NCBI GenBank assembly: GCA_963556195.1 | Contig: OY744520.1 | Span: 155,650,107 to 155,714,106, forward strand | Direction: 5' to 3' | Source of the DNA: Sepiola atlantica | Taxonomy: Eukaryota; Mollusca; Cephalopoda; Sepiida; Sepiolidae | Length of the DNA: 64,000 nucleotides | Shown: positions 32,492 through 43,847 of the stretch, one piece after another | Layout of the letters: the number at the start of each line of letters is the position of its first letter | Position numbering within the stretch: the stretch's first letter is position 1 | The notes under the pieces: generated by a model | The model's database searches: none | What the model saw: only the letters and a program-made list of their open reading frames with translations | Told to the model about the DNA's origin: nothing | Program-made: the position numbers and the translations under genes

Positions 32492-35188
32492 AATCCGACA
32501 GTTTCATTATTTTTTTTTTTGAATTTGTAGAATAGAGAAAGGAAATTAGTCCGTTTAAGAAGTTTGCATATATTCTGACTAGATATGTATTCGTCCTGTA
32601 AAAAGTGTAAGTTTATTTATTTTCCGTGCTATTCTGTTTCAAAGCTTTTATAATACCAAGTAAAATACGATATATTTACTTAAGATTGGCAGTTTACTAA
32701 ACTATATGAACGTAACGTAACATTATCACCTACTTTCTGACTAGAAATCGTCATTGGTCAACCAGTTATGACCACATAACGTAAAACAGAACAAGTAATT
32801 AGTCAGTATTTTTCGGAATAACTAGCATATTTTCAATGTTATCTTGTGTTGCCATCCAACCTTTTCCGTATTGTCCACCAGGATTAAATCTTAGCATTGT
32901 AGTTCATGAAGTGCATTTTCTTTAATATGGTACACATCGAAAATATGCCTCTAAAATTGTCATGGCTACTATAATGCAACTATTATAGAAATCGTAATTA
33001 TACATATATTATCAATTCTCGTATGAAAACTATCGAAGAAAGATTTTGCAAAGACTTGAGGGCTAGCGACAGTCATCTTTGGACAAAATATGCCAACTTC
33101 TTCAAATAGGATGAAACTTTGCATATGTGTAAATTAAAGCCGAGAATGTCGACTAGGTACATAACTCGGTGATCGGAAATCAGATAAGTCGACTGGCGAT
33201 AAGGAGACGCCGAGATCTATTGACCTTCTCAAAACGGGTGGCACTGAACAGTTTGTTTGATAGTGTTCGGGTGAACAGCTGGGAATGGCTGGGATAACGG
33301 GCGGAAGAAGTTTACGGTGCTTAAATGGTGGTGACTGACAGAAAGACCGGACTTTAAGGATTCAAGTCGAAACTGAATGTACTTAGCAGTCATACTTCGG
33401 CTACGTTGACATGAGGAATGAATGTTCGGAGAGATTAAGATCGGATCGGGCAGATCTGCCGAGTATATAACTTCTGGTTTTAAATAACTTTCCTCGACAA
33501 GAAAGATATTTGGTATTTGAAAGACAGGAACATAACTCAGATGTGTACGCTAGCGGTGGGGATGCCAACGACGCACACACACACACACACACACGCACAC
33601 ACGCACGCCTGTTACCAACGAGTCAAAAATATTGTATACATATGAGTTTGTAATTTAATTGTGCGAGTCTGCTTCTGCTTTTGTTTTTAATACAAGTTGT
33701 AAACCAGTACACGAGCCCTTGACAATTGTCAATATGAGAGTCGACACGACCAGAACAAGTTTATGAAAGAGCGGAAAACCACGGCACAAAAGATTATGGG
33801 TCGACGGTCATCGTGGGATTGCATATGGTCTTACGATTTATCACAATGGGTTTTCTCGGTCAATATTTAATTAATTAAATGGACAAAGTGTTGTTTTCTC
33901 CAATTAAAGAACAATATTATTATCTTTCATATGTAAGTAATTTATCAGTATTTGTAATAATCAAATTAAATATATAACAATGTATGTTCGTTTAAATCAA
34001 AGGAGAACTTAAAAAACAGGAGAGAAAAGAATGGATGATAATTACTCTTCTATATCAAATACACCATCGGTTATATTCGTTCTGTGGTAATAAATGAGAG
34101 GATAATTGTGTTCAATCCATGATCGAGGAAGGTATGATTTTCAAAATGTATTCAGTTCTTCTCCTCTGCTGATTATTATTTTAATCTGTTACCAGATAGA
34201 CAATCAAAGTCGGATGAAGCTTAATATTCTGGTTAATGTAATTTGTTTTTGGGAATTATTTGCAAACTATCACTTTAATAATAACTAACATCATTGAAAA
34301 AGAATAAATGATAGCAGAAAGGGGAAAAAAAAATTAAAGAAAAAGAAAAAAAAAAAAAGAGAAAGGGAGAGAGAAAGATGAATGACAACGTTGAAGGAAA
34401 CTTGAATAAAAAATAAATGTTGTGTGACGAAGATTTACAAGTCATTTGCGATTTTGGCCGGAAAAGACATTACTGTTTGCAGCGCAAAATCAATGCACCC
34501 AACAAAAAAAAAAACAATCGATAACGACGATAGTTGGTAACCTTTAATTTAATTGCCTATCGATCTTTCATCAATTTTGCTCGTTTTGTTTTCATTTTTT
34601 TTTCAGTGATTTGTTTACATTATTTCTTTTATTACTTTTTTGAAATGGAAGGAATCGATTTAACGGTTTTAAACCCCGCGGGTAATAAAATACAGCTCAT
34701 TGATTTTGCGATATTTTAAAACTATTTAATACATTTACGTTTTGCACAGAAATATCATTTGTGAAATTATTCTTCTGAAACTCTCTGAAATGTCTTTGAA
34801 ATTAAGGCAATTTAAGAATAGTACCAGCAATTGGATTATCTTCATGAGATGGGATGTTGATTGTATTTACCCACCCCTTTCCGGCCAGATGACATATTAC
34901 AATTTTGTTACTATGAAGAAGTAATGACGGTAGAAGAAAATTTTAATATCTTTCACCGGTTGCGCCATATAATTAACTTGCTTTCTTTTTATTTTTTTTA
35001 AGTGAGACGATCGACTTTTTATGTAGTCCACAAATAATTCACTATTTGTCTCCTATGAACGAATGTCAGTCCAATACTTTTCACCTTCCTTTTTATTTAT
35101 TTGAATCCTTTATATAATTTATATTGTTATCTATTATAGTTCTTGTATATTTTAACCCCTTATATAATATATATATATGTTTTATTTT
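32492..35188. other. 2.7 kb unique stretch, no gene seen
   Basis: Apart from an (AC)n tract at about 33,571-33,604 and purine-rich homopolymer runs at 34,320-34,380, nothing was recognised. The 33,050-33,560 part is more GC-rich and may be a decayed element. Confidence 0.5.
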
Positions 35189-35189
35189 T

Positions 35190-35276
<87 letters not shown>
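35189..35276. repeat. (ATC)n then (ATT)n microsatellite
   Basis: About 50 bp of ATC units followed by about 35 bp of ATT units. Confidence 0.95.
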
Positions 35277-35280
<4 letters not shown>

Positions 35281-35689
35281 TATTAGATGACCAGTGTCCA
35301 GGTGTTGTCCGCAAAACTAAATTGACTCAACCAATCTAATGTATAATCTTGAACTATTGAATTATTTTCGGCTCATGATTGTCTGGTGCAAAAACACACC
35401 ATCATCCCGCAAAATGTTAATGTAAAACAAGAATCAAAAAAGTATTGCATTGGATCATCAATATTCTGGAGTAATCTAATTGGCATCCAGCTATCAACTT
35501 TAATTTCATCAATCTGTTGTCCATTGATGACATTTACCATGCCATTTTTTAGGAGCTAGAATTGCTCTCTCAATCTACTACTAAGTTCTGTGAGTGATGA
35601 AACGATACAATACCTAAGGTAGTAACAGTTTGTTGTTGCAATCTTGCTATCAACTATTTTAAAAGTAGGGCGGAAAACTCATCAGCCAT
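35277..35689. other. Unrecognised stretch beside the ATT array
   Basis: May be a minus-strand element ending on the trinucleotide array, as for other TAA-associated elements here, but no diagnostic motif was found. Confidence 0.35.
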
Positions 35690-35850
35690 TAGGTCACTAT
35701 TGAGATGCACATGCATGTTTGTAGATAATGTTGCAGTATTGATGTACTCCTAGGAGTATGACAATTTAATGTGAGCATTGAGCTAATAATCGGGACTTCG
35801 ACGTGGAACAATAGGAAGTATATGTCGGTGGTCACGTGATAATAAAAGTG
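35690..35850 (+). repeat. Dispersed repeat shared with 15,401-15,565
   Basis: See the minus-strand copy at 15.4 kb. Here it lies directly upstream of the U2-headed repeat. Confidence 0.65.
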
Positions 35851-35869
35851 TGATGCTACTGATAAAAAC

Positions 35870-35905
35870 ATCACAACATAACAACATAACAACATAACAA
35901 CATAG
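35870..35905. repeat. (ACAACAT)n short tandem repeat
   Basis: Four to five copies of an AACATAAC-type unit immediately upstream of the U2-like head. Confidence 0.85.
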
Positions 35906-35910
35906 TAATT

Positions 35911-36262
35911 ATTGGCCTTTTGGCTAAGATCAAAGTGTAGTATCTGTTCCGATGGATACTGCACCCCATAGACTGGTATTGTCTTGGCCTTCGGGCTTGA
36001 TTTACGCCGGTCTATGGGTTTGTCCTGTGCAGTTCTAGGAGGTCCACCCTCCCAGGCTTCGCCTCCCCTCTTTGGGAAGGAATAAGTTTGTTGCTTACTG
36101 TCTGAGGCGCCCCTACCGGGGAATGCCAACGGGGCTGCCCCGACAATTTTTAAACCCCACTTTCCCGACCCGACCTTGGGTCACATCTTACTTGTGGGAG
36201 TAAGATAAAAACTGGCCTTGTGCCTAACACCTGGAGAGGAGTAAATCAATACTCATAACAAC
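35911..36262 (+). repeat. U2-snRNA-headed, SINE-like repeat, copy A
   Basis: The first ~42 bp read TTGGCCTTTTGGCTAAGATC then AAAGTGTAGTATCTGTTC. This is nearly the conserved 5' end of U2 snRNA (GGCCUUUUGGCUAAGAUCAAGUG...), with one extra A. After that it departs from U2 into a GC-rich body with CCTCCCAGGCTTCGCCTCCC, GTCTGAGGCGCCCCTACCGG and a tail CCTTGTGCCTAAC...AGTAAAT. The same body occurs inverted at 37,335-37,690, and a diverged copy lies at 4.9 kb. U2 internal and Sm-site sequences are absent, so it is not a U2 gene. I infer a retroposed chimera or snRNA-headed SINE. The head can pair GTGTAGTATC with GATACTGCAC, and CCCATAGACTGG with CCGGTCTATGGG. Confidence 0.65.
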
Positions 36263-36712
36263 ATCACGTTTCTTGAGGTGACGCAATGGTTTATCTAAAG
36301 GATCGAATGCGTTTAGATGTGCTATTGTACATTTATCCCATAGTTTAAAGAGAACATTTCCTAAGTTTAGATAAATCTAACCATCTTTTTATTTGGCAAA
36401 TCGGATCCACATCTTTTGTTAAGGATATGGGGATTTAAATCTAAAGTAAGATGTCTACCACCATGAAAAATAATACTCTTAAGTGTATCAAAGAATATAA
36501 GGCCAGTTTGCGAGGATTGACATTTTTTTTTCAATTTAGCTATCCGTTTGTTTTTGCTGGGGATGACATTCAGCTGCTATTTCAGATATTCCAGCCGAGA
36601 GATCTTGTAAAGATTCTAATTGTCCCTTTTAGTGCAATAGTTTTTATTCCTCATCCGGTATATTCATTAGAAAATACGAAATGCTAAATACTTTTTTATG
36701 TGCACCCAAAGT
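36263..36712. other. Unique stretch, no gene seen
   Basis: A 78-codon plus-strand frame (36,451-36,687) is present; no family recognised. Confidence 0.4.
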
Positions 36713-36850
36713 CGTTTTTATTGAGAAAGTGCACATGTAAGCAAAATGATGGCAAGCAAATGCCTCAAATTACTTGCAGCTTCAGATATATTCGTTTTTA
36801 TTGAGAAAGTGCACATGTAAGCAAAATGATGGCAAGCTTCAGATATAGAA
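36713..36850 (+). repeat. 80-bp-period tandem duplication
   Basis: A 45-bp segment starting CGTTTTTATTGAGAAAGTGC occurs exactly at 36,713-36,757 and 36,793-36,837. AGCTTCAGATATA also follows both. The second unit lacks about 23 bp present in the first. Confidence 0.95.
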
Positions 36851-37334
36851 CCTTCTTGTAGAGTAACATTTCAGTGGTCAGCATCCTCAACTAGTCCATG
36901 CGAACTACAGGCATCCCTGAATGTATTAATAACATGACCATTGATATTGTTCAGGTCATGTAAGCTCTAAAGACCTCTAACATGTTGTAGAAATGTGTTA
37001 CAGAAAAAAGAAATAGTATCAGTATTTTAATATTACAGTCATCGTATTCTCCTTTCCCTCAAATAAAAAGCAGATTCTACCTTTTTCGGCGAGTGCATGT
37101 AAACAGTAGGAAATGAATACTTGCAAAAAAGGAATATGAAAAAGTAAATGTTTTAAATTATAGAGTGTGGATACAATTTCTTATAAAAATCTCACGTGAA
37201 ATGAGCACCCATTTTCTTGCAAGTTAGCAGCGAATTCAAACGTGTAACCAAGGTACATTTTTTTAAATTTTTTTAAACACATTTCTAAATTGTATCCGGT
37301 TTCCGAAAAAATGAAAATGTTCACTTTCGGCTCG
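36851..37334. other. Unique stretch, no gene seen
   Basis: Nothing recognised. Confidence 0.5.
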
Positions 37335-37690
37335 GGGTTTTATTTACTCCTCCCCGGGAGTTAGGCACAAGGCCAGTTTTATCTTACTCCCACAAGTAAG
37401 ATGTGACCCAAGATCGGGTCGAGCAAGTGGGGTTAAAAGCCAGCGCTCGAGAGGTGAGCACTCTGGCCATTTAAAAATTGCCTGGGCAGCCCCGTCGGCA
37501 TTCCCGGTAGGGCGCCTCAGACAGTAAGCAATAAACTTACTCCTCCCCAAAGAGGGAAGGCGAAGCCTGGGAGGGTGCACCTCCTAGAACTGCACAGGAC
37601 CAACAACCCCCAATAGACCGGCGTAAATCCAGACCCAAAGGCCCGGACGATACTGGTCCATTAGGTGGGGTAATACGGGGTTTTAATTCA
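37335..37690 (-). repeat. GC-rich SINE-like repeat, copy B (5' part missing)
   Basis: On the minus strand it matches copy A from TTTACGCCGGTCTA through to CCTTGTGCCTAACTCCC...GAGTAAAT. The U2-like head is replaced by unrelated sequence. It has an extra segment of about 35 bp (GCTCACCTCTCGAGCGCTGG) absent from copy A. Copies A and B are in opposite orientation about 1.1 kb apart. Confidence 0.8.
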
Positions 37691-38089
37691 ATTCCAGGGA
37701 ATGATTAGATATTCTTAAAGTATATGACTGCCCCTCCGCCCGAAAAGTTTTTCACCGCTAAAGAAGAAGAACCATCCAATTGTATTTATGTCCATGTTTT
37801 AATTCATTTTTTTTTAAATTATGCCCCCGATACTTTCTTGTACGAAAGACTTAAATTAGTTTCAGCGCGTCATTTTTTTGTAAATATGAAAACAATTGAA
37901 ATGAAAGTTAATAAAGACTTTTAATTACAAGTTTTTTTTGTATAATGCGCAATGATTTATCGTGGCTTTAATATACGGCGACAGAATAATGTCCTAGTTT
38001 ACTGTCTTTCGAAAAAAATTAAAACAAATTTTATAATTCTGAATCTTAACTTTCGGCTACAGGTATGTTTAGTTTAGTGTTAGGGTTAG

Positions 38090-38093
<4 letters not shown>
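37691..38093. other. Unique stretch, no gene seen
   Basis: Nothing recognised. Confidence 0.5.

Positions 38094-38170
<77 letters not shown>
38094..38170. repeat. (AT)n microsatellite
   Basis: About 75 bp of AT dinucleotides. Confidence 0.95.
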
Positions 38171-38174
<4 letters not shown>

Positions 38175-38640
38175 GACTGCCCCCCTCAAATGAAAGCTAA
38201 AACTAAAATCTGTTTTCCCACATTTCTATTTCATATTTAGTTACCGCTTCATCCAAAAATAAAATCAAAAATAAGTAACGTATACAAACAGAATAATCCC
38301 GAATGATGTTTTTTTTATTTCGCATAGGGTGAAACCTTTCTAGAATGAGGCAATTTGTTTTTTAAAATAGCGGGATTTTCCACAAGTAATATTTAAAATG
38401 GATTTTAATAAGTTTATTTTCTTTGCAATGTGTCAATGTATTCGTTTTTGTTCGAAAATACATTTTGAACATATTCTATTAATAACGTATCCAATGCAGA
38501 ATTTTACCAGATAAATTATTTTTATTCAGCCAATAAAGAAATCCTTATAGACTGAGTCAATGCTTATTTTAAAAGCGAAACTTTCCACAAATAATATTGG
38601 AAAATATTTATTAAATTGTTTATTTTTCCATACCTGTATC
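38171..38640. other. Unique AT-rich stretch
   Basis: Possibly includes the 3' end of the minus-strand LINE; nothing diagnostic. Confidence 0.4.
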
Positions 38641-38644
38641 GTAG

Positions 38645-41600
38645 GGCAGGCTATATAAATGATTAAGCAAGTTCTCTCGTTTTTGTTTAGAAAGATTAAG
38701 TCTGGTTTGGAATGTTCCAGAACCTTATCAGTTGGTTATGTGCATGTCACAAAGAAGTTTGACATTGTCAACCTCCTGTACTATTTCCGGCTTATGCTCA
38801 TACTACTTCTCATTGTAGTCCCATTCATAAAGTTTGCATATATTCTAGTGTAGTACCTGAGCGACTATTTTGTGTTAGCATTTTTTAATCTTGTTTTGTG
38901 CTAGGATAAGATATTCAGATACGCTATGCGCTAAGGTTTCTTCCCTTTCATTACAGAATCAGCATATCGGTGATTCAGAGGTTTTGTTAATGTAATATTT
39001 GATAGACCTAGTGTGAATGGCTTATTTCTAGGCTGTCATTAAGGTGCTCTCAGTTTATCTTTTGAGATTACCCCTGACTAAGAAATTCCAGCTGCTATTA
39101 TCTCTAAATGCAGTATTCTTAAAGATTACACTGTGTAGTTCCCCCCCAAAAAAAAGAAAATGCTAACCCACTTTCTTGTTACGTTTGGCTATTTTCTACC
39201 TCAGTTCTTAATAATTCCTCTCTTTACACTTCACGAAGAAAAATCTCATTGCATTAAGAAATATCTTTATGTAGACAACCTTTTTCTCTATTCACACCAT
39301 CTTGAACACAAAGTAGACCTCGACCACATTTATTTTCTACGTAGATACAATCGATCTGCATCTTTTTTCTTTGCAAAAGCTCCATAAATTGTAAGAATTT
39401 ACCGTGTTTTGGTAGCCAAACATTTTAGTTAACCTACATTCTAGTCAAGTATACTGGCATTGATAGCATACATTGCATTTCGATTATGGATGTTTGATTA
39501 AAGAATGATTCTAACTCTACGGTTGTACTCAGCTGTGACATAGATTTCCATTTCCTTGCTTTTAATCTTATCTGCCTCCAGTATTCCCAGTATTCTTTAT
39601 CAGATCTGTTAAGGGGAGTTCAAGTCCATCTGAGTGAACAGGTTTACTTCGTTTTATTACAAAGATCTCACATTAAATGATGCCAAATTCCATTCATATG
39701 TCGCCACTAAATAATTAAACCGTATACCCTAGAGTATCAAGTAGTTTATCATTGTTTCAAAAGCATTAATCCCTCCTGTAATTGTAAGTGGTTAGCTGTA
39801 GGAAGTCCTTTCCAAAAGTTGGTTTTGCCTTCACATTACGTAAGAGTAGTGTCATTGAGAACAAACTCATGACAAAAAGCAAAGGGGAATACTATCGCCC
39901 TTGAAAACACTCTCCCCGATTTCACTATGCGTAATGCAACACGTTGCGAAGTTAAATTGGTTTCTCAAATTTGCATTCTATTCTTTAAAGCTGTTTGAAT
40001 ATTGGTGGTTATTCTGAAAATCTTCAAGCAGGTGTGTATCCATGAACAGGCGATCATGTCAAATTCTTTCTAATAATTCATCCACCCAATTTCAAGATCA
40101 GTTGTTCTTATTTGCAATTTCACAGGATCATGTTATCGATCATAAGCTGATGTGTGGTGCCATGTAATCTTTTTCGGTATACTTTCCGATCTTCAGGCAG
40201 CAAATTGTATTGGACCATAAATACTTTCTAACAATATGCTAGTGAAAAGTTTCCACATGACTGAGAAGCAAGTAACCGGTCAAAAGTTTATCACTTCACC
40301 CCTTCTGTCTTATATTTTATGATCAAGACTGTAGTTCCCTTTTGTCAACCACTCATGAAATCTATCTGCTCTAAAACTTCCATTTATTATTTCTGCGAAA
40401 AGTGGGTGAAGAGCCAGGAGGTTTGTAAACCAGTACCCCTGGACTCTGTTAGTCCAGGTGTATTCTAATCTGAAAGCTTCTTAACCATCTCCTTCAGCAT
40501 CGTCACAGTGACTGTTGTATTACTTTGTCGTTCTTATCTTCCTTAAAATATTTCTTATGCATTCAGCATCAACTCTATCCTTACTCCCTTATCCAAAATG
40601 CCTTTCCATGATGCACTAGGTTGGTCAGCATAAGATATAACGCCATTTCCTCTTTCAATTCCTTCTCGTTGTTAAAAAAGAAGTTTCTAGTTGTTCTTAA
40701 ACAGTCTGTTTTGATGATAATGCTCAATTGTGTAGCTGTAACGTTTTGTCTTGACAGTCTTAGCAACAACACGCTGTTTCAGTGTTTTAGTTACACACTT
40801 GGAACACTTTTCGTATATGCACAACTTTCGGATTAGTCTTAAACAAGCACTCTTTTCATTTTCTACAGCTTCCACTATACTTAAATCCTTTCTAAGTTGT
40901 GTTATTTAGCCATTTAAATGTTTTCTCCCCCAACGCTCTTTCTTTACTACTGTTTTCCCATTTTTCTGTCTCGATTAGATTTGAAACACTACTGGCAGCA
41001 GCTTAAATGACTTTATTACACTAATAAAGATTGTTTACTAATAACTAATAGAAGACTTAATTCACTTTCATATTGACAAATCTCAGGTTCGGCGGCTATT
41101 CTAAATTGCGAGCTCTTGGCTTCTCGTCTAATAATCTGCAGATAGCAATATCTTATTCAGTCTTCATATGGTTTACAGTTGAACTTGTGAAAACAGCCTG
41201 ATTACAATTAGTTACAACAGAGCTTGTTGTTGTTTATACCCTGGACCTTTCTTCAGCTACATCAAAATCTTAATCTCTACAAAATCGTCTAAGTCTTTTG
41301 TCTCAATTTCTTTTTTTACTTCTTCAATTACAATAGCAGATGGCCATTTATGAGTCCTAATTACCCGGGCTTGTCCTGCAAGTGTTTGCACTGATAATTC
41401 AAACAGGCCTAGCTCATTCCAGCTTCATTCATTCGTTCCTCCAAGTAACATTTCATCACCATTCTAGTTAACGCCTTAGTCCAATTATTACTAGTTAAAG
41501 TATCAGTGTTTCGAGAGTTTCGCTCGTTGACGACTTCGTTCCTCCCTCCACCTGACGTGGGACTTGTAATTAACATTCTGGACTAACATACGCCGTTTTC
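38645..41600 (-). mobile_element. R4/Dong-type LINE, copy 1 (minus strand, inactive)
   Basis: Reading the minus strand from about 41,600 downward, with many frameshifts, gives NWTKALTRMVMKCYLEERMN and LAGQARVIRTHKWPSAIVIE (N-terminal region). Then come TPGLTESRGTGLQTSWL, LPEDRKVYRKRLHGTTHQLM and MIDNMIL (reverse transcriptase entry), LELPLTD with EADKIKSKEME, and YGAFAKKKDADRLYLRRK. At the end, YEWDYNEK, EHKPEIVQEVDNVKLL and CDMHITN belong to the C-terminal restriction-like endonuclease region. The order matches the long single-ORF LINEs of the R2/R4/Dong/NeSL group seen in many aquatic invertebrates. The clade is inferred from memory of such proteins. Stops are frequent. Confidence 0.7.
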
Positions 41601-41879
41601 GGTTTAAAAATTTTGAAAAATCATATTGAAATGATACTAAAGGTTGTTTATATAAGAGTGTTATTCCCTAGTATTATTGATGAGAAAACATCTCTATGAG
41701 AGTTGCTATCAAAATATGAAGATTCAATCCTGGCCATAAAACACAGGTAAACACCGCCAGATGTCAACAGGTAATTTACAACTGCCTTGACATTCAATCA
41801 GGTATTTGCTATCATTAGATATATTGCGTTCGCTATGGCTTACTGTAGATTCTGAAACCCCTATGCAAGTTATTGTTGA

Positions 41880-41880
<1 letters not shown>
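41601..41880. other. Unique stretch between LINE and TTA array
   Basis: Possible 5' untranslated region of the minus-strand LINE; nothing diagnostic. Confidence 0.4.

Positions 41881-41952
<72 letters not shown>
41881..41952. repeat. (TTA)n microsatellite
   Basis: About 70 bp of TTA units beside the left arm of the next palindrome. Confidence 0.95.
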
Positions 41953-41976
41953 TTTCGTTCATTAAATATTTTGACA

Positions 41977-42500
41977 AAAAACAAAACTGAGTAAATATAA
42001 TGTATAATATTCTCTAAAGCCTCTTTCCAAAAGGAAAATATGTTGCTATTTTATCTTTATTTTAATACAAAAATCCCGATTGGGTTTTAATCTCTGAGTT
42101 TCGTAAGACATTCACAGCAATAACTCGTCTAGCCTCAACCGTTGTAGAGCATTTTACTTTATGCGTCCGTGTGCCTTACACCAAACGGAATTTCTATAAA
42201 ATTTTCCGAGAACTTACTATCAGTGGAACACATTAACAAGAGACTGCTTCTCTGCCATCTTCAAAATAGACCTCTTTAAATCCAGTGTCAACAAATTCTT
42301 CTCAAAACCGTCTTCACAATTAACTAAATTTTGTTAATTTTACTCATAATATTCAAATTTTTGTAATATTCTGTATCATTAAATTTATAACCCATCATGC
42401 ACCTTTATGCTCGTGTTACTTTATTATATTTTATTCTTGCTCCGTTTATTACATTGAACTCTCAAATACGGATTTCCTTCTGGAATTTATTTTAATTTAA

Positions 42501-42577
<77 letters not shown>

Positions 42578-43122
42578 GTTTGGTATAAAGAAGCTATATT
42601 TTTCTCTGAATGAAAGAAGGTATATTTTTCTTTAATAATGAGTCACCATTTATCGAAACCGAAAGTCACACGAGAATAAATATTCATGAGATGATTATTC
42701 AGGGTTATACATTTAATGATACAGAATATTACGAAAATTTTAATATTATGAGTTAAATGAAAAAAATCAGTTGATTATGAAGACAGTTTTGAGCAGTATT
42801 TGTTGACACCGGATTTGAAGATGTCTATTTATAGTTTGCAAAGAAGCAGTCTCGTGTTAATGTGTTCCACTGATAGTAAGTTCTCGGAAAATTGTATAGA
42901 AATCCTGTTTGGTGTAAGGCACACAGACGCATTAAGTAAAGTGCTCTACGACGGTTTAAGCTAGACGAGTTATTGCTGTGAATGTCTTACGAGACTCAGA
43001 GATTAAAACCCAATCGGGATTTTTGTATTAAAATAAAGATAAAATAGCAACCTATTTTTTCTTTGGGAAAGAGGCTGTAGAAGACATAATAGGTTATCTC
43101 TACTCAGTTTTGTTTGTTTTCA
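41977..43122. repeat. 1.1-kb imperfect palindrome carrying LINE 3' ends
   Basis: The left arm (41,977-42,423) is matched in reverse complement by 42,662-43,122. Shared words include AAAATCCCGATTGGGTTTTA, ATTCACAGCAATAACTCGTC and CTTACTATCAGTGGAACACA. By eye the arms are roughly 85-90% alike. The spacer of about 240 bp holds an (AT)n tract (42,505-42,574). On the left arm's plus strand, WNTLTRDCFSAIFKIDLFKS followed by SVNKFFSK resembles the C-terminal end of CR1/jockey-type reverse transcriptases (WNSLP...FKSxLDK), which suggests two opposed copies of a LINE 3' end. Confidence 0.85.
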
Positions 43123-43845
43123 AACAAATAAAGAGTTATAAAGAGCACTCTCTTGGATGTTACAGTAGTACCGCTTCTTTGAACGTATTTAAGTCTCATA
43201 TACGGTTTGTATAAAGGGTTAGATACATTCCAGATCAGTAGAATGATCCAAGCATTTGTCCAGCAATGTCAGCAACAGATTGGTTGTTAATCTTCTATTT
43301 AAGATATAGAGTGAAGGTTAGTCCTAGAAACTATTGGAACAAGGAGATTCTTTCAAGAGAAACCCTTTGATTTCGAGAGGGCCAACACAAATAGGTGTTC
43401 GTTAGTGATTGAAGGGAAAGCTTGTTTTATGACATATGACAACTAGAAACATTCGTTCAACTAATAAAAATGCTATAATATATTCATACAAAAAACTACA
43501 TTGTTGACATATTCATTTATATATATGCATTACGCCAACCAATGACGACGACTTTATGGTCGAATTAAAAGTAACATTTACGATTAAAGTCACGCTTGGC
43601 TAAATATGCAGGAATGTGTTTATAAGCTAGGGGCATTAAATTTAGCCTATTATATTTTTATCATCATATTCTAGAGAGGCGACTAGAATTACTTCATTTT
43701 ATTGCAATTTGTACTGAAATAATTATGTTATTAATGGTGGCGTGCAACGTTGTTGCTAGATCGCTATATTCTTTATGTGGGTCGATACTTACACACACAC
43801 ACACTTGAATGCCTACTGGGGATGACTTAAATGCCTACTAGACAC
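43123..43845. other. Unique stretch, no gene seen
   Basis: Only a short (AC)n tract at about 43,790-43,804 was recognised. Confidence 0.5.
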
Positions 43846-43847
43846 CA

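Noticed and set aside
35911..35952. Functional U2 snRNA gene
   Set aside because: Only the first ~42 bp match; branch-recognition context continues into unrelated GC-rich DNA, with no Sm site or 3' domain.
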